Positions 63,524-64,000 of a stretch of 64,000 nt of DNA are shown piece after piece (within the stretch, counting starts at the first letter, position 1; each line of letters begins with the position of its first letter). The DNA comes from Psychroserpens damuponensis (GTDB lineage Bacteria > Bacteroidota > Bacteroidia > Flavobacteriales > Flavobacteriaceae): positions 124,001-188,000 of the forward strand of contig NZ_JXJO01000001.1 of the NCBI RefSeq assembly GCF_000826655.1, read 5' to 3'. The notes under the pieces were generated by a model. It searched no databases. It worked only from the letters and a program-made list of their open reading frames with translations, and was not told the origin of the DNA. The translations under genes were made by a program, and so were the position numbers.

Positions 63524-64000
63524 TCACTTATTAGTTTCAGAATTAATAAATGTTTTTAAATCTTCCATATATAAGTTATTAAATGCTTCAACACCTTTGG
63601 CATTTAAATGTAAACTGTTATAAAAATAGGATTTATCACTATTCATTTTAGCTTTAGAATAGTCAAAAAAGGGACTATTATTTTTTGTTGCTAAAGAATC
63701 AAACATAGATATAATATCCTCTCTATTTTCAATCAAACGTTGTCCTAAAACATGTTCTGGTGTGTACATTAAAATAACTGCTATTTTTTTTGAATGCATT
63801 TCCTTTAAGAACGCATCAAAACATTTAACCATGTTAGTATCTATTTTTTTGTAATAAGTAGTCTTGTTTTTGCGAGCGCTTTCAAAATCTGTATTCCAAG
63901 TTTCATTTGAAGCCTTAAACCCTTTGGTTCTCATACGCTCTTGTGGCCAATTAATCACTTCCTTTACAAAATAGGTTAAGGCTTTCTTTCGTCCGCTATA
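63524..64000 (-). CDS. SGNH-like acetylation partner, 5' truncated by window edge
   Basis: The frame is open up to the right edge, so the start lies beyond 64,000; at least 158 residues are present. Visible sequence includes VKEVINWPQERMRTKGF, a strand IAVILMYTPEHVLGQRL and the terminal NSLHLNAKGVEAFNNLYMED, which resembles DHLHLNEKGAKQF of the SGNH protein at 47450. The Asp of the Asp-x-x-His pair is replaced by Asn here. It may be paired with a second MBOAT gene beyond the edge. Confidence 0.7.
   Translation of the reverse strand, partial: YSGRKKALTYFVKEVINWPQERMRTKGFKASNETWNTDFESARKNKTTYYKKIDTNMVKCFDAFLKEMHSKKIAVILMYTPEHVLGQRLIENREDIISMFDSLATKNNSPFFDYSKAKMNSDKSYFYNSLHLNAKGVEAFNNLYMEDLKTFINSETNK

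Overview
The window is AT-rich (roughly one-third GC) DNA from a member of the Bacteroidota, most likely a marine Flavobacteriaceae. The evidence is family content: PorV/PorQ-type outer-membrane protein, TonB-dependent receptor with a carboxypeptidase-regulatory-like N-terminus, LytS/LytTR two-component pair with 2TM proteins, DUF2141, a LETM1-related 'biofilm-associated' protein, and two good matches to the Bacteroidota -7 promoter element TAnnTTTG. No rRNA, tRNA, CRISPR array, insertion sequence or phage gene was seen.

Nucleotides 1-37,800 are mostly housekeeping or envelope genes in short operons: a truncated BNR/VPS10-type beta-propeller protein and an S9 lipoprotein peptidase; anaerobic coproporphyrinogen oxidase HemN with a tandem universal stress protein; periplasmic Cu/Zn superoxide dismutase; an ECF sigma/anti-sigma pair; two unknown envelope proteins; a minus-strand operon of two halves of a DUF4331 protein, a TPR lipoprotein and a TonB-dependent receptor; LETM1-like plus J-domain genes; a LytS/LytTR signalling operon with 2TM and DUF2141 proteins; a beta-lactamase-like hydrolase; a cyclophilin-FKBP fusion; RecQ; the kdsD-tatC-AhpD-like-glycosyltransferase-lptB operon; a lipid/membrane group (PssA, DUF808, LURP-one-like, small lipoproteins); and a PorV/PorQ-like protein coupled to apolipoprotein N-acyltransferase Lnt.

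Nucleotides 37,860 to the right edge are one large, almost entirely leftward polysaccharide cluster. It holds a WcaJ-type initiating sugar-phosphate transferase, an O-antigen ligase/polymerase-type membrane protein, twelve glycosyltransferases (six GT4, five GT-A type, one exostosin-like), an MBOAT/SGNH acetylation-type pair, two intact sulfotransferases, a transglutaminase-like protein, an asparagine-synthase-like protein and a short epimerase. No flippase, chain-length regulator or outer-membrane export protein is visible in the part we can see, and its promoter must lie beyond the right edge. A segment around 56.4-60.5 kb looks recently remodelled: two genes point the other way, one sulfotransferase gene has a single in-frame stop, and there is a decayed copy of a neighbouring glycosyltransferase 5' end.

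The most unexpected signal is a non-coding one. The octamer TTCCGAAG/CTTCGGAA occurs 18 times by hand count between 811 and 37,745, on both strands and mostly inside genes, against about one or two expected by composition, and not once in the 26 kb polysaccharide cluster. This looks like a genome-wide word (uptake, methylation or chromosome-organisation signal) missing from acquired DNA.
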